Below, piece by piece: positions 31,575 through 43,707 of a stretch of DNA of 64,000 nucleotides. This DNA comes from Dolomedes plantarius. Its lineage: Eukaryota; Arthropoda; Arachnida; Araneae; Dolomedidae. Below the pieces are notes generated by a model that worked only from the letters and a program-made list of their open reading frames with translations, was not told where the DNA came from and did not search any database. The stretch covers positions 161,994,590-162,058,589 of the forward strand of contig OU015499.1 of assembly GCA_907164885.2 (NCBI GenBank), read 5' to 3'. Each line of letters opens with the position of its first letter. The first letter of the stretch is position 1. The translations under genes were made by a program, and so were the position numbers.

Positions 31575-31829
31575 CTAAGGTGTAGGGATTAGATTAGGAG
31601 CATTTAGAGCTTTTAAAACATAGCCACCCATTTCTTGAGGTAGAGAGTTACAATCAATAACATTTGTGAATGGATTACACACCACAAGATGCTGGTTATT
31701 ATCTGCCTTCTCTGGAAGTGAATTTATGAGAACTTCAGCACAGGCTACATAAGTAAAAGGTGCCAGAGGAGGAGGTAGCTTGTCATCATCTATAACTTTG
31801 CCAGCACATATATTGATACACTCATTCAT
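31575..31829 (-). CDS. Unidentified 84-codon open frame
   Basis: Begins MNECINICAGKVIDDDKL and ends GGYVLKALNAPNLIPTP. Amino-acid composition is balanced, with Pro, Cys, Asn and Val, and unlike the low-complexity background, so it could be a terminal exon of a host gene or an unrecognised transposon fragment. The flanks show no repeat from this window. An in-frame reading without a stop continues a short way upstream, but no clear acceptor was identified. Function unknown. Confidence 0.35.
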   Translation of the reverse strand: MNECINICAGKVIDDDKLPPPLAPFTYVACAEVLINSLPEKADNNQHLVVCNPFTNVIDCNSLPQEMGGYVLKALNAPNLIPTP

Positions 31830-31859
31830 GCATTCCGTCAGAAAATTAAAACCAATTTT

Positions 31860-32760
31860 ACAGAAATTTCATTAACTTTATCTATATACTTTGCTTTCTT
31901 TAAAAGATTTTGATAAAATTCAGAGCCACTTCAAGGTATCTCAACAAAACCATCACTTAAATGTAGATGATGAGATATAAAAGTGATAAAATGAGATGTA
32001 AGAAAATGATACACAACATCATGAATATGCTAACATAAATTTGGATTAATTAAGTTATGAACACAACTACGTATATACCTAGAAATACAAATATCACATT
32101 CTGACCATTTTGAATTACAATGCTCCGGATATGTTCAATTTTCAAGGAAGTACTAGACATAATTCGGAATTATCTCATTTCTGACAATTATGTTTCTTTT
32201 GGCCTTGAATTTTTACATTTTGGAAGATTTCTGTCATCTATATTATTTATTCCTACAGAACTAAAGTGGGAGATAATTATTGCATATTAGTGAAAAGTGA
32301 GAGGAAATTTATAACATTCGCAAAAATCTAAAAAAAAGAAATTTACTAAAATCCAAAAATAATTGGGTGCTTTCCCTGCCCCCATATTTTCATTGCTATG
32401 CATGTAAAGCATCTTGCATGCCTGCAGTGTATAGCTTCCGTACAGAACAAACTGAAGAATTGAAGGGAGAAAAATGCAAAAACTGGCATTTTGGAGAAAA
32501 ATCTCACTACGACAGTATGAATATTCTACCTAAGACACATTTATTAACAACAGACTTGGTGTATCAGAAGTCATTGCATTCAGAGAAAAGAGAAATAAGG
32601 AGGTAGGTCAAAGTTTTTTCAGACTAAAAAGTTGTTGATTATTCTTGTAGCAAGTTAAGAGTAATTAAAACCAGAAGCCGAAATAGAAGATCTACCACAG
32701 ATATCTCTAGTGAAAAGAGGCCAGCAGTTTCAAAGTTTCTGAAAAACTCCTTTAAATAGT
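31860..32760. other. No gene recognised
   Basis: AT-rich flank of the gypsy element; a plus-strand 79-codon frame at 32367 looks like noise. Confidence 0.4.
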
Positions 32761-32966
32761 TGTTATGTACTTATATGTCATTACTTATAAACACATATTT
32801 GTGGCAACAGATATTCATGCTAAGTTTTAGGGCAAGGTTTTGGCAACGGTAGTTTCAGTTCGAAATAAATATGGTGCATACCAGATAATGTATCTTCTCT
32901 GATTATTCTAATTTCCTGAATATACCAATGATTATAGTAAAGTAGTTATGTATCTAATACATTATA
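32761..32966 (+). repeat. Gypsy 5' LTR
   Basis: Begins TGTTATGTAC. An AATAAATATGG signal lies near 32865. It ends just before TTGGCGACGAGG, the probable primer-binding region. The exact right edge is uncertain by a few bases. Confidence 0.65.
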
Positions 32967-33078
32967 TTGGCGACGAGGATTAAAACAAAAGTTCTGTTTG
33001 GTAAAAATTTTTTTTTTAATTCTGTAGATAAATATTCGTCTCTTTTCCTGACTCACTTAGTTCCCACATTATTTAAAA

Positions 33079-34050
33079 ATGCCGGACTCAGAATATGAAG
33101 GGTATCATCCTCATACTAGCAAAATGCCAGCTTATAATGAAAACTATTATTTTGAAGAGTATCTACTTCAGATTGATTTTTATTTTGAAACTAACAGAAT
33201 AAAAAATGACAATGACAAATGGACCACACTGCTAACCTGTGTTGGGAAGAAAGTATTCTCCACACTACACAACCTTCTTCAACCAAAAAGTTTAAAAGAG
33301 ACTCCATATGATGAAATCATCAAAGTATTAATGAACTATTGCTCGCCTCAAACTTCAGTAATTATGCAGCAATTCTGGTTTTATAATCTGAAGCAACATA
33401 CAGAAGATGTGGCAACCTTCATCGTGAAAATCTAAGAACAATCAAGTAAGTGTGCTTTTAGAGAACTCTTAAATGATGCCATTAGGGATAAAGTAGTTTG
33501 TGGTTTAGCAGACCAGCAAATACAAAACATACTATTAAGTGATTCAAAATTTGATTTCAACAATGCGTGTGAAATAGCGCTTGCTATGAAAACGGCCAGC
33601 AGAGAAGCAGAATTCTTCAAGGTTAAAGAAGAAAATGTTCTAAAAATTTCAAATGCAATTACAACTTTTAAAAACAGAACTCCTGGTCATTTTCCAGGCA
33701 AGGATAAGAATCATCAACCTGAGAGCAACTTCCTAAATAAATCCCCAATTAGTGGAAATGTTAGAAATTGTAAACATTGTGCAAAGAAACATCGTGATGA
33801 ATGTTTCTTCAAAAATGTGACTTGTTATAAGTATCCACATCAAGGACACTTTACCAGTACTTGCAGAACCTCTGCGACAAATTTTGTTGAAGAACAAAAT
33901 GAAATGTACATCAACACTGTGTCAATATGTGCAGCCATTGAACATGAGGTTCCCAAGCCTTACCTCATTAATTTATTAATAGTTAGTACTTCAGTGGACA
34001 TGCAGATAGATTCTGGTAGTGCACATTCTGTGATGTCTAGAAATAAGTGA
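33079..34050 (+). pseudogene. Gypsy gag and protease
   Basis: ATG 33079 (MPDSEYEGYHPHTSKMPAYN) opens a gag-like frame. It has a stop at 33433 and a frame change, continuing with DAIRDKVVCGLADQQIQNIL, a typical retroelement capsid segment. A nucleocapsid part follows with CKHCAKKHRDECFF and CYKYPHQGHFTSTC, the second a CCHC-like zinc knuckle. The protease active site is MQIDSGSAHSVMS near 34000. It stops at 34048, so the polyprotein is broken. Confidence 0.8.
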
Positions 34051-34093
34051 CTGTTTAAAATTAGGGACACTTAAACAACTAGAAATTCCAACT

Positions 34094-35771
34094 TTGTGCT
34101 CATATCTATGTGAAAACTTAAAAGTTGTCAGAAGATTTGAGGTGCCTGTCAAATTTAAAGAGAAAAATCTATGGTTATCATTGGTTGTTATTGAAATACC
34201 AAATAGACCTACACTTTTAGGCCGCTATTGGATTCAACAACTTGGCATTGAATTGAATGAAGCAATATATGACCACATTGCAAATATCAATGGTGACCTT
34301 AAATGTCCTAAAATTGAAGCTGATTTCTCTCAAGAAAATGTTTTACAATATTACCAATCCCTAACTGTTTTAGTACAAGTGATTCAAAAGGAATGTTGGA
34401 TGTACTGGTAAATATTGCTATGAAGGAAGATTCTGTACCAATCTTTTCCAAATCCAGACCAGATCCATATGCAGTAAGACAGCTGGTAGATGAAGAGTTG
34501 GATTCATTGATTAAGAAAGGTGTTTGGATAACCTGTGAGTCATTCCAAATGGGCAACCCCTATTGTCCCAGTAGCCAAATTGAACAGTGAAGGTTAAAGA
34601 ACTGTTAGAATTTGAGGAGATTTTTCAGTTACAGTCAACAAATTTTATGAAACCCAAATTTACCCACTTCCATCCCAAGAAGATATTTTAACAAATGTGG
34701 GATCGGGTAAATATTTCTCAAAAATTGATCCATCAGCTACCTATTACTCCTGAGTCTCAAGAGTTGTTAACGCCGAACACACCTTTTACTGAGGTATACT
34801 AAATTACCTTTTGGTATTAAATTAGCATATTTCTTGTTCCAGCAAAAAATGGATAATATTTTAAAGGACTTCTCATCCACAGATTGTTATACTGATGATC
34901 TATTCATACATGCAAATACTAAAGAATGTAAACATAGAACTGACCTGGTGTTGCAGAAGCTACATTCTTTTAGTGTTAAGGTAAATATCTCCAAATGTGA
35001 ATTTTTCAAAGATAAAATTAAAGTTTTGGGTCATGCTAAAGATCCTGAAGGCATTCACCCTCTTAAAGACAAATGTGATGATATATTAAATACACCAGTA
35101 CCTAGAAATGTTACTGAATTGAAAAGTTATTTGGGATATTTAGGTTATCATCAACATTTCAAAGTTGAAACATCTAAATAAATTGCTAGAAAACATACAA
35201 AATGGGATTTCAACAAGAAGTGTATTGATGCATTTGAAAAAAGTATGATTTTGCTTAATAAACAATGTTTTGGTGCATCATGACATGACTAAACCAATTG
35301 TTCTACAATGTGATTCATCCAATTATGGTCTTGGAGCAGTCTTATACCATGAATTATCCCCTGGTTCATTAAGACCAATATTTTCACCAAAAACTCTCAA
35401 TAAAGCAGAAAGGAACTATGCTCAGGTACATAAAGAAACATTAGCTATCATTTTTGGCATCAAATGTTTCAATAAATACTTACAAGACCAAAAATTTTTC
35501 ATTGAAACAGACACAAAATCCTTGTTGACCATTAGGTCATGATAAACCTGTTCAAGAGATGACAAATTTAAGGATGCAAAGATGGACATTAATAGTATCA
35601 AGCTATGATTATATCATAAAGTACAAAAAGGACTCAGACCTTTTGCTAGCAGATGCTCTTTCTCGTCTTCCTTTTAGGGATGATGAACCAGTCGACAAAT
35701 ATGCTCATGAGTTTGTATGCTGTTTAGCAGAGCTTGAAGATCTGAATAACAAAGAAATTGAAAGAAAGTGA
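34094..35771 (+). pseudogene. Gypsy reverse transcriptase and RNase H
   Basis: Order of readable pieces: RPTLLGRYWIQQLGIEL (34200, protease-RT linker), PYAVRQLVDEELDSLIKKGV (34460, RT start), LPFGIKLAYFLFQQKMD (34800), a catalytic CYTDDLFIHA (34880) where gypsy elements have YxDD, KCEFFKDKIKVLGH, TELKSYLGYLGYHQHF (35110, thumb). RNase H follows with VLQCDSSNYGLGAVLYHE (35300), NYAQVHKETLAIIFGI (35415) and ETDTKSLLTI (35505), then ILVADALSRLP-like LLADALSRLPF (35640). Several stops and frameshifts; inactive. Confidence 0.82.
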
Positions 35772-35974
35772 AGTTGATTGTGATGTTAGTAAAGCAATTA
35801 ATTATACCAAGTTTGGTTGGCCACAAGTTGTCGAAGATTCCCTAGAGGATTATTACAGAGTGAGAGATGAACTGAGTATTGAAAATAACTGTTTACTAAG
35901 AGCAAACAGATTACTTATTCTGGGGTGTTTGAGAGAAAAGGTTCTTCATGTCTTACTTCATTCACCCTGAGGTA
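35772..35974 (+). pseudogene. Gypsy integrase N-terminal fragment
   Basis: ENNCLLRANRLLI and LREKVLHVLLHSP precede the zinc-binding domain of gypsy integrases. The frame ends at the insertion. Confidence 0.65.
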
Positions 35975-36089
35975 GTTTGAATGAAGCACCTGATAACAGC
36001 TTTGATTACAGATATTATAAGTGTTTATGAGCAAAAGTATGCAGTTTATTTTATTTGTTCTCTATTTCTATTAGAGATGCAACAGATCT

Positions 36090-36137
<48 letters not shown>

Positions 36138-37196
36138 GTTTTGCCCTGTAAAATAGAAATATATTTATTGTATTATTTTAGTTCTTTTTGTTAAAAAAAA
36201 TATGTTAATAGCTGAATGCTTCTAAGGAAATATATTTTTCAAAATATCAATTTTAAAATATTTACATTCGAATCCTTTTAACTTAGATACTCCTCATGGT
36301 TCCAATTCTTTAGAAATGTGTCCAACTTATAGATTTGGCTATGCATTATTGGTACTATAGCTTTTTGCAGTAAATGTGTTGAACTCAGAACAATATCCAC
36401 CCTCCTGGATATAATATTTAATATGTAATAACAATATTTTTACATTATAATATACCTAACTGGTTTGATATTGTCAAATGATTAACATATTTCATTTTAA
36501 TGTAACTAAATACTGTCTAATTTTTTGTATTATTACTTTCACTTTTCATTTACTTAAATTCAAGTTGAATACATTTAAAATTAATGCATTTCCCCCCAAA
36601 AAAGAGGAGAATAGAATAAACAAACTGAAAAACTTTGCTCACCATATTTATATATATTATAAAAAAAACACCTTATTTTACCAATAAATATTTTTATGTG
36701 CTATGAAAGTAATAATTTTTTTGGTTGTTAATTTGATTTTAAAAAGACTCATGTTTTTTAATTTCATAATCTCACATATTCCATACAATATTTATCTTTA
36801 ATCATACGGTGCTCTTATGTTTAGCTTCATCTCTATATTTCGACCCTTTCAACATAAGAATTATATTAATGAATGTGTGAAAAATAAAATGTTTGGTTAT
36901 ATTAGTTGTTTGAAAACAACTGTTACGCTACACATCTTACAGAATCCTCTGGAAATTATATGAATTATGTTAACTTACATTTGGGTACTGTTTGAAATGA
37001 TAATGGATATCACTCGCCTCGTTTGAATTTTCAAAGTGGTTTAGGTCTACTGGGGATTCACCACTATACAAAGGAAAAAAAAAACACCCTAGGCATCATC
37101 TCATATGAAGGAAGTTTTTTTTTTCCCCAGATATAATTTTTGTAAACAAACATTCTTAAAATCCTGGGCAACACCGGGTACTTCAGCTAGTATCCC
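35975..37196. mobile_element. Insertion in the gypsy integrase (unclassified)
   Basis: Interrupts integrase between HSP and CQLTRSSAPKI. Contains a (TA)n tract (36089-36136) and ends with GGGCAACACCGGGTACTTCA followed by GCTAGTAT. The complement (ACTAGCTGAAGTACCCGGTG) resembles the ACTAGCTGAAAACCCG block at 17206. No transposase is visible. Confidence 0.5.
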
Positions 37197-38560
37197 ATGC
37201 CAATTAACTAGGTCAAGTGCACCCAAGATTGTACCAAATAACTGGTCTCTAATGGGTAAACCATTTGAAAGGATTCACATTGATTATGCTGAATTTGAGA
37301 ATTGTAATGATTATAATAAAATATATAATGCAATTTATTATAATACAATAAATGTGCAGGTGATCTGGATGTATGAAACGTACTTGATTGTTTACATTTA
37401 CCAGATAGGTATGATGATGATATCTACTGATGATGATGCAAGGCTCGCAAAGCCTATTTCTGAGTTCATGGGGAATGAGACTATATCTCAAACTCCTACA
37501 GAGATAGTAGAAAAAGAACAGATTATATCAGGAAAAAAAGATTCATATTCAAAATGGATCGAAGCAACACTTGTTGCTAATACAGATTCAAAGTCTACCA
37601 TCAATAAGCTTCGATCAATGTTTTCTACCTTTGGTCTACCAAGTGAAGTTGTGCCAGACAATGCAAAACAATTTAAATCTGAGGAATTTGTAAATTTTTT
37701 AAGTCAAATAGCATTATTTTGAGAAATTCACCACTGTACCATCCAAATTCTAATGGAGCTGCACAGAAATCTGTTAATATTATAAACAACACGTTGAAGA
37801 AACACAAGTTTTCCAACAAGGTGTATAATTTTCAACATAGGTTGGACTGCACATTATTTACTTATAGAAATACAACTTCATCAGTTACATTGAAGACACC
37901 TGCTGAACTTATCTTCAGGTATACACCACAGACCAAGATTACAAAGCTCAAAAATGATCACATTGTGAAAGAAAAGAACTATCAAGAGTGTCATAGGCCT
38001 CAATCAACTGCCAGTGTAAGGCATTTTAGTGTCAAAGAAAAAGTTCTTGTTAAATCTACCAGAAACAATGAAATTAAATGGTTCCTTAATACCATCATAA
38101 AAAACATCAGTTGAAAGTACCTATCTGGTAAATGTAAACAATCAAGTACGTTTCGTACATGCAGATCACCTGCACATTTCATGTTCCTGAGGTTAGAGTC
38201 CATAACAGTGTGTCACTTGATCATGTGAGTGAATATTCAGTGACATCTACTGATGATGATGCAAGGCTCGCAAAGCCTATTTCTGAGTTCATGGGGGATG
38301 AGACTATATCTCAAACTCCTACAGAGATAGTAGAAAAAGAACAGATTATATCAGGAACTGACAAAATGCCTAAAAGGGCCTTGGACTGTGATAAAACCTC
38401 TAATTTATTATATAAAAACACCACAGCCAAAAAGGCTAATAACGCCTCCAAATCGCTTAAATTTATAGATCTGAAAAAAAAATTTGTATTGTATATTAGT
38501 TTTAACCACATACTGTTGTATGCTTTATCTACTTATTTTAAAAACTACTTATTTTCTTCT
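37197..38560 (+). pseudogene. Gypsy integrase core and C-terminus, internally rearranged
   Basis: CQLTRSSAPK, then PFERIHIDYAEFEN (first catalytic Asp) at about 37262-37303. The core is then interrupted by about 240 bp of foreign and pol-derived sequence, and resumes DSYSKWIEATLVANTDSKST (37543), FGLPSEVVPDNAKQF (second Asp), PNSNGAAQKSVNI (37745, the Glu is replaced by Gln in GAAQKS), then TPAELIFRY (37900), VRFVHADHLH (38150) and SVSLDHVSEYS (38210). The tail matches gypsy pol C-termini. Stops at 37720 and 38114. Confidence 0.8.
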
Positions 38561-38637
38561 TAAATCTTAAATTTTAACTATTGTGCAAAATTTTAAGAAG
38601 GAGTGTATCATGTACTTATATGTCATCACTTATATAT

Positions 38638-39040
38638 CATATAAATAATCCAACAGAGATAGATAAAAATAATACTAAAATAGACAAAAAACAAACAGAA
38701 ATCAAGCACTCTGGGCATCCACGCACCAACGGCAAGATTCTGTATAAGTGCCGGAACTAAACCATAAAACAACAGAGGTAATCGACAGGTCACGTCATCA
38801 GGGGGCCTAACCATGTCAATTACCTCAAGGGGAACTTTCTGAATAGGATGCAGGTAAGCCCAAAAGACATCCCAAGGCCCCGAGTCCCCCAAAGAAGCAA
38901 TTAGTCAAGAAGAAAATGAAAAGACAAACACAACTTACAGTATGGGCTCAACGCACCTTACATGCAAGCACACAAAAATCCTAATGCAAAGTAAACGATG
39001 CGTACACACTTGTTTACTTTGCATTGTTTACTTTACAACG
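38638..39040. other. Unassigned, moderately GC-rich patch
   Basis: The minus strand is open over 88 codons at 38626-38892 (MGDSGPWDVFWAYLHPIQ), more structured than background but of unknown identity. GCAAAGTAAAC and its complement at 38988-39022 form an imperfect hairpin. Confidence 0.3.
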
Positions 39041-39242
39041 TTTAGGATTTTTTAGCCAATGAAATTTGAAATTAGACTCAAATAATGAATTATACTTTTT
39101 GAGAATGAAAAATATTTTGAATTCTTTCCAAAACATTTTTATTTAGGATTTTTTAGCCAATGAAATTTGAAATTAGACTCAAATAATGAATTATACTTTT
39201 TGAGAATGAAAAATATTTTGAATTCTTTCCAAAACATTTTTA
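39041..39242 (+). repeat. Perfect 101-bp tandem duplication
   Basis: Units 39041-39141 and 39142-39242 look identical (TTTAGGATTTTTTAGCCAAT to TCTTTCCAAAACATTTTTA). Lack of divergence implies a recent event or an assembly artefact. Confidence 0.9.
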
Positions 39243-40262
39243 TTTTTCTCCTTTTCAAGGAATACAATCTGGCAGATGAGAGCTTCCCCTTGCTTATTCA
39301 TATCTAGATTATAGGTCTTATTCCAGGCCTGAGTGCATCTAGTACATCACTTCATCTCAGTTAATGCTTTTGAATTCTAATTTTTTCAAAGAAAGTTTCG
39401 TAATTTTTGCTTTTTGTTAATTTTATACCCTTTCCTAAAATAATTTCATTTTCTTCTTAATTTTATAAATTGATTATAATACTTTGGAAATAGTTTAAAT
39501 TTTAATTTTTGTTCTATAAATTCATCAGTAATACTATTGTCAAATTTTTTTCCCATTCTACTATATACATTGAAATTATCTTTCTACAATCTTTTAAACT
39601 TACTGTACTTAATTTTTTTTTACTATTTTTGTATTTTTAAGTGTTTATGTTGAAGTATTTACATGTTTAACTTCTAGTTTTAACGAGTTTTTAAAAAAAA
39701 TAAAATTCTTTTGTTTTGAATATATTGTTTCCTCTAAAATATTTTCTACAAGCTATCCTATGAATTATTTTTAAAATGTTTAAATTTTCACCTACTTTTT
39801 GAAAGCAATTGATACATTTTGAATACTTTCTTGATATTTAAGCTGTTTCAATTATTTACTCCAGATAAATGCTGTATTCAATATTTTTTTTTTATTAAAA
39901 TATTCTAATGTTATTTATCAGCTACTTATTGTTGAAATTTTATACAGTGTTGATTGTCAGGCTAAAAGTTTTAAAACATTAAGAAATAGTATTCTCTTAA
40001 AATTCTCATTAGGAGAACTCCACTTGGTGGAGTTTGACAACTTTCTGCTGAACGGCACAGGATATGGAACTGTTCCCCGCATATTTTACCTTTTACTGCA
40101 ATTATTATTAACAGTTGAAAAACATTTGCATGACTCTAATAATATATGGCAAAGTTGCTAAATACATTATGTCTCACTTATATATTTAGTAACTTTGCCA
40201 GATATATTTATAAATTTTGGATAAAAATTGTAAATAAAGTTATCGGCGAAATCAGATTGGCA
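39243..40262. other. No gene recognised
   Basis: AT-rich, low-complexity sequence. GGCAAAGTTGCTAAATA-like and TTTAGTAACTTTGCCAGATA sequences near 40148-40205 form a hairpin. Confidence 0.4.
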
Positions 40263-40665
40263 AGTTTTAGCAATCTCTTGAAATTGTAGATTGTATATTT
40301 TAATAGCACACAAACATCAACCAGAAAGATACTCTACTAATTTGTTGAATACAATATACCATGGCTGAACATGCAGTTTTTAACATTTTAATATTTATAC
40401 TTCTTGTATTAGCATTTAGCTTCACTTACAAAATAATAGCATAAAATGTAGAAATCAAAAATCATTTTGAGCATCTTAACAGAACAGTCGGGTCATAATA
40501 CAAAAAAAAAAAATTCCTGTAAATTAAATTTACTCAAATAGTTGTTTATTTTTCTGGCATCTAGATCAATTTAATTTCAGTATGTGATCAAAAGTTTGTC
40601 GCCAGGGGTATCACTCTTTACTTTTAATTATTAAGATTATAGATAATCAAATGCAATAACATCCT
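40263..40665 (+). repeat. Dispersed repeat, copy 2 (empty-site copy)
   Basis: Diverged copy of 656-1675 lacking both the TTAA element and the P-like element. It has one TTAA at about 40490 and an AAATGCAATAA where copy 1 has GAACGCAA duplicated. Confidence 0.78.
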
Positions 40666-40990
40666 GAGACCCAAGCAAAATAAAATTTAAATATTTTTTT
40701 ATAATTATAGTTTATTAACCCAAATGGGCATTTAAAAGCTTGTTTTTCAAGAAAATATCGAATTTAAATATTTTTGTTTTGTAGGGGGGCACATTCATTT
40801 TATTGGATGTTGAGGTCATAAACACGATAAATGACAAACATGCACAAAAACATTTAAACCAAAAACTTCATTTAAGTAAACTAATAAACTGTATAAAGTT
40901 ACTAAGTTAATTATTGAATTTTAAAAGTATATTACAAATAGTTAATAGTAGTTAATTACTTATCAATTTACATTAAGATTCATAAAAAAC

Positions 40991-42207
40991 TTAAAACAAT
41001 TTCTTTCGGCCGTAATACACCAAAACATTTTGCAAGCTGTGCAACAGAATTTTGTTTTTTTTTCTACATCCAGTATTTCTGCAGAATGCAGAATTCTTGA
41101 TTACAGCAAGCTCTGGAATATGTTTCGCATCTTTTAGCGGAAAAGGTAATGATGGCCTTGCCAATCGAGATTTTTTTTGGTGGAGGTTGATATTCATCAT
41201 CTTCTTACGACTCAAAAATTGTAGTTTTTGAGCCATCTGCATTAAGTTTTTCTGAAACACTAATTCGAAAGTCTATGAACTTTAAAATGTCCTTCATTTG
41301 CAATCCCTGCATTTGACAACCCCCTCTGTATTGTAGCCATGAATTGACTGCAGCTAAATCAATCATGTGGCTAAGAACCTTTACCATCCATTTTTTTGTT
41401 CTTGTTTTCACTCTGTAGTAACTAAATGTTCTGTCTACTATATCAACCTCACCCATCTTCAAATTATACTCTTTGATTATTTTAGGTCAGCTAACATCAA
41501 TATATTTCTTTTCTTTTTTTGCCCATCTTTTTCAACACCAATTGAATATACTGATGAGATCATGTATATTAGTTTATTATCCTGTCATTTCACTATGTTC
41601 ATTTTTTCATCTTTCTTTATAACACTGTCACTTGAACCTCTTCAATTATCTTGCAATGCTTTATCTAATATTAAATTATTTGACTTTGGGATCTGATTTC
41701 TCATTATGGTTCCAGTTGCTCCAATTCCCTTGTTATGTAACACTGCAATTCAATTTACATTGTAAAGTATCTATCAAACTATACTTGTGTTCCTGCAGTA
41801 AATGTATCAGATAGTTTTAAAATTGCTGATTCACTAATAGTAAAAGATATTGCATCATTTTGCATTGGAAATGACCCTTTTCCTTGATAAATTACAAAAT
41901 CTAGCACAATTCCAGAAGGATCAGCAATTACAAAACCAACTGGGTGTGGTTTGTGTGGTACATATTGTTTTAATTGTGTTGTACCAGTAAAGGATATTAC
42001 CGATGAACTTTCCATAATTTATTCTCTTTCTCTACATTTGAAACTTCAAAATCTACAACCACTTTCATATTGGCTCAAATAAAAAAAATCTGTTTCATCA
42101 TCAGTATCATTCAATTGAGGAGCTGTGTCATCAGCATCCTCTTCACTCCAATCATCAATGTCGATATCAGATAAATCCCCATTTGCTATCAAATCTAATG
42201 CTTCCAT
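40991..42207 (-). pseudogene. piggyBac-like transposase, internally deleted
   Basis: Minus strand, ATG at 42207. The N-terminus is acidic (MEALDLIANGDLSDIDIDDW, then DDTAPQLNDTDDET), as in piggyBac proteins. After a deletion of the first half of the catalytic domain the readable frame returns at about 42015 with ISFTGTTQLKQYVPHKPHPV, VGFVIADPSGIVLDFVIYQG. A stop-ridden stretch (42-41.47 kb) has GIGATGTIMRNQIPK-like reading. The conserved GEVDIVDRTFSYYRVKTRTK and KWMVKVLSHMIDLAAVNSWL follow at 41460-41330. The last third ends near 40991 with a Cys-containing tail (CRNTGCRKKNKILLH). Frameshifts and deletions make it inactive. No clear terminal repeats or TTAA pair were found. Confidence 0.85.
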
Positions 42208-42752
42208 AACTGTCAAATGTATATTAAACCTTTTATAAATACCATAATTGTATATCAGAAATATTGGAAGCTGTTCCGAAATATTTAAATACTATGCCTT
42301 TAAAAATAGTTGTAAATTGAGAAAAACAGTTTTTAAAAGAAGGCATTGAATGTAAACAAACTAACCCTAATCATGAATTGAGTCTCAACATCCATTTGAA
42401 AGGATGTTTTTAAAAGCAAATTAAATCAAAAAATATAACTTTTTTTCAATTTTAATTATTTATATCATAATAAAAGAATTAAAACTTCTTTAAAAGTCCT
42501 ACAAAAGTACAATATATAAATGAAAACAATGAAAAAATCATAACTTACTGCGAGGTCTACGAATTCCTGCTTGACTCACGCGCTGTGCTATATTGTAAAC
42601 AAATAAACGAATTTTGCCAGATCCAAAAGCTAAAAAGTGATTTTCGTTTCATCCATGATAATATCACTTCAGTTCTTGATTGCTACGATGAATTATTTCT
42701 TAACAAAAGAGAAAAACCAAATATCCATCTAAATGGATGTCAGCTTTTTAAA

Positions 42753-42880
42753 CTTAACTCATTTCTTCTTGGATCATGCGTGAAAAGTTTCAGTGCTTCC
42801 CATATCCATACCGAGGGTAAATGGCTTTCTTCACCCTATTAGAAACCTCATGAAAACTATGTCCATGTCCATGTATGACA
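42753..42880 (+). repeat. Direct repeat, left (partner 43580-43707)
   Basis: About 125 bp at roughly 88% identity with the partner: CTTAA.TCATTTCTTCTTGG, GTGAAAAG.TTCAGTGCTTC, CATATCC.TACCGAGGG. Could be LTR-like ends of an 830-bp unit or a tandem duplication. Confidence 0.75.
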
Positions 42881-43579
42881 AAAGCCAAGGTGACACTGGA
42901 ATAACTCCCAATTCTTCTTTCCAGTAGATTTAAATTATCTTCTTATGTCATTCCGTTATCCTTAAATTCATTCTAAACCGCTTAATTTTTCATCCTACCC
43001 CTTTTTTTACCCTATTTATATGCAGTCACATCCTCTTACGATTTCTTGACACGGGAAGTGTGTCGTCTCTTTGGTGTAATATGCCTCTGCGAACCCTCTT
43101 GGTCAATTCGCGAGGTGTTAGCCGCCTGAAATTTGCGAACCTTCCTCCTTGATACTATCTTCTGCTAAGATCCTGGACCCTGTTTCGTCAACCAGTCAGG
43201 TTGCGGGACTCATTTTGCTCTCGACCAGTAGTTAAGATTGATCTTTTTTAACCTCTGTAATACAAATTCATCATCTTGCTTCCTTTTTCGGCCTGTTTTC
43301 AAGCATGGATTGTTTGATAGCTTTTTCCCATCCTGGGTTTGATCGCAGCGTTTAACATCTTTGCTGCTCGCGGTCCTCTGTGGCTCGTCTTCGACTTTTG
43401 AGAGTTTAATCTTTATATTTTGCTTTTTAGGTTATCTTTTATTGGAACATTTTATTTTGACAAAACTTGCTAATTTAATTTTTGTGTGTTAACTTTAACT
43501 TACTAAATTCTAATATTTTTTTTTTTTGTAACTTCTTTAATTGATTTTGTAACTGAACTTTACCTTATTTTTCTTTCTT
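42881..43579. other. Sequence between the direct repeats
   Basis: Mixed composition, more GC-rich than the surroundings at 43080-43410 (TTGCGGGACTCATTTTGCTC). No open frame is convincing. It resembles an untranslated leader of a retroelement, without proof. Confidence 0.3.
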
Positions 43580-43707
43580 TAACTTAATTCATTTCTTCTT
43601 GGACCTTGCGTGAAAAGCTTCAGTGCTTCCCATATCCGTACCGAGGGAAAAGGGCTTTCTTAGCCCTATTAGGAACCTCACGAAAACTATTTGTCCATGT
43701 CCATGAC
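43580..43707 (+). repeat. Direct repeat, right
   Basis: Partner of 42753-42880. It is followed by a CCCTCTCCCC-rich patch to about 43830. Confidence 0.75.

Larger units (their letters stand above)
32761..38637 (+). mobile_element. Ty3/gypsy retrotransposon, decayed
   Basis: 5' LTR from TGTTATGTACTTATATGTCA, a TTGGCGACGAGGAT leader, gag, protease, RT, RNase H and integrase pieces in gypsy order, a purine-rich AAGAAGGAG, then the first ~30 bp of a 3' LTR (TGTATCATGTACTTATATGT). Contains an insertion at about 35975-37190 and many stops. The right end is truncated, so no target duplication can be checked. Confidence 0.85.

Noticed and set aside
32761..38637. Endogenous retrovirus with envelope gene
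   Set aside because: No open frame, signal peptide or membrane segment lies between integrase and the 3' LTR; it is an ordinary Ty3/gypsy retrotransposon.
38626..38892. Membrane protein gene (hydrophobic C-terminus)
   Set aside because: The hydrophobic end comes from AT-rich sequence that includes the gypsy LTR remnant; no gene context.
40148..40205. Possible MITE from an inverted GGCAAAGTTRCTAAATA pair
   Set aside because: Arms of ~17 bp with no target duplication or repeat copy; recorded only as a hairpin.
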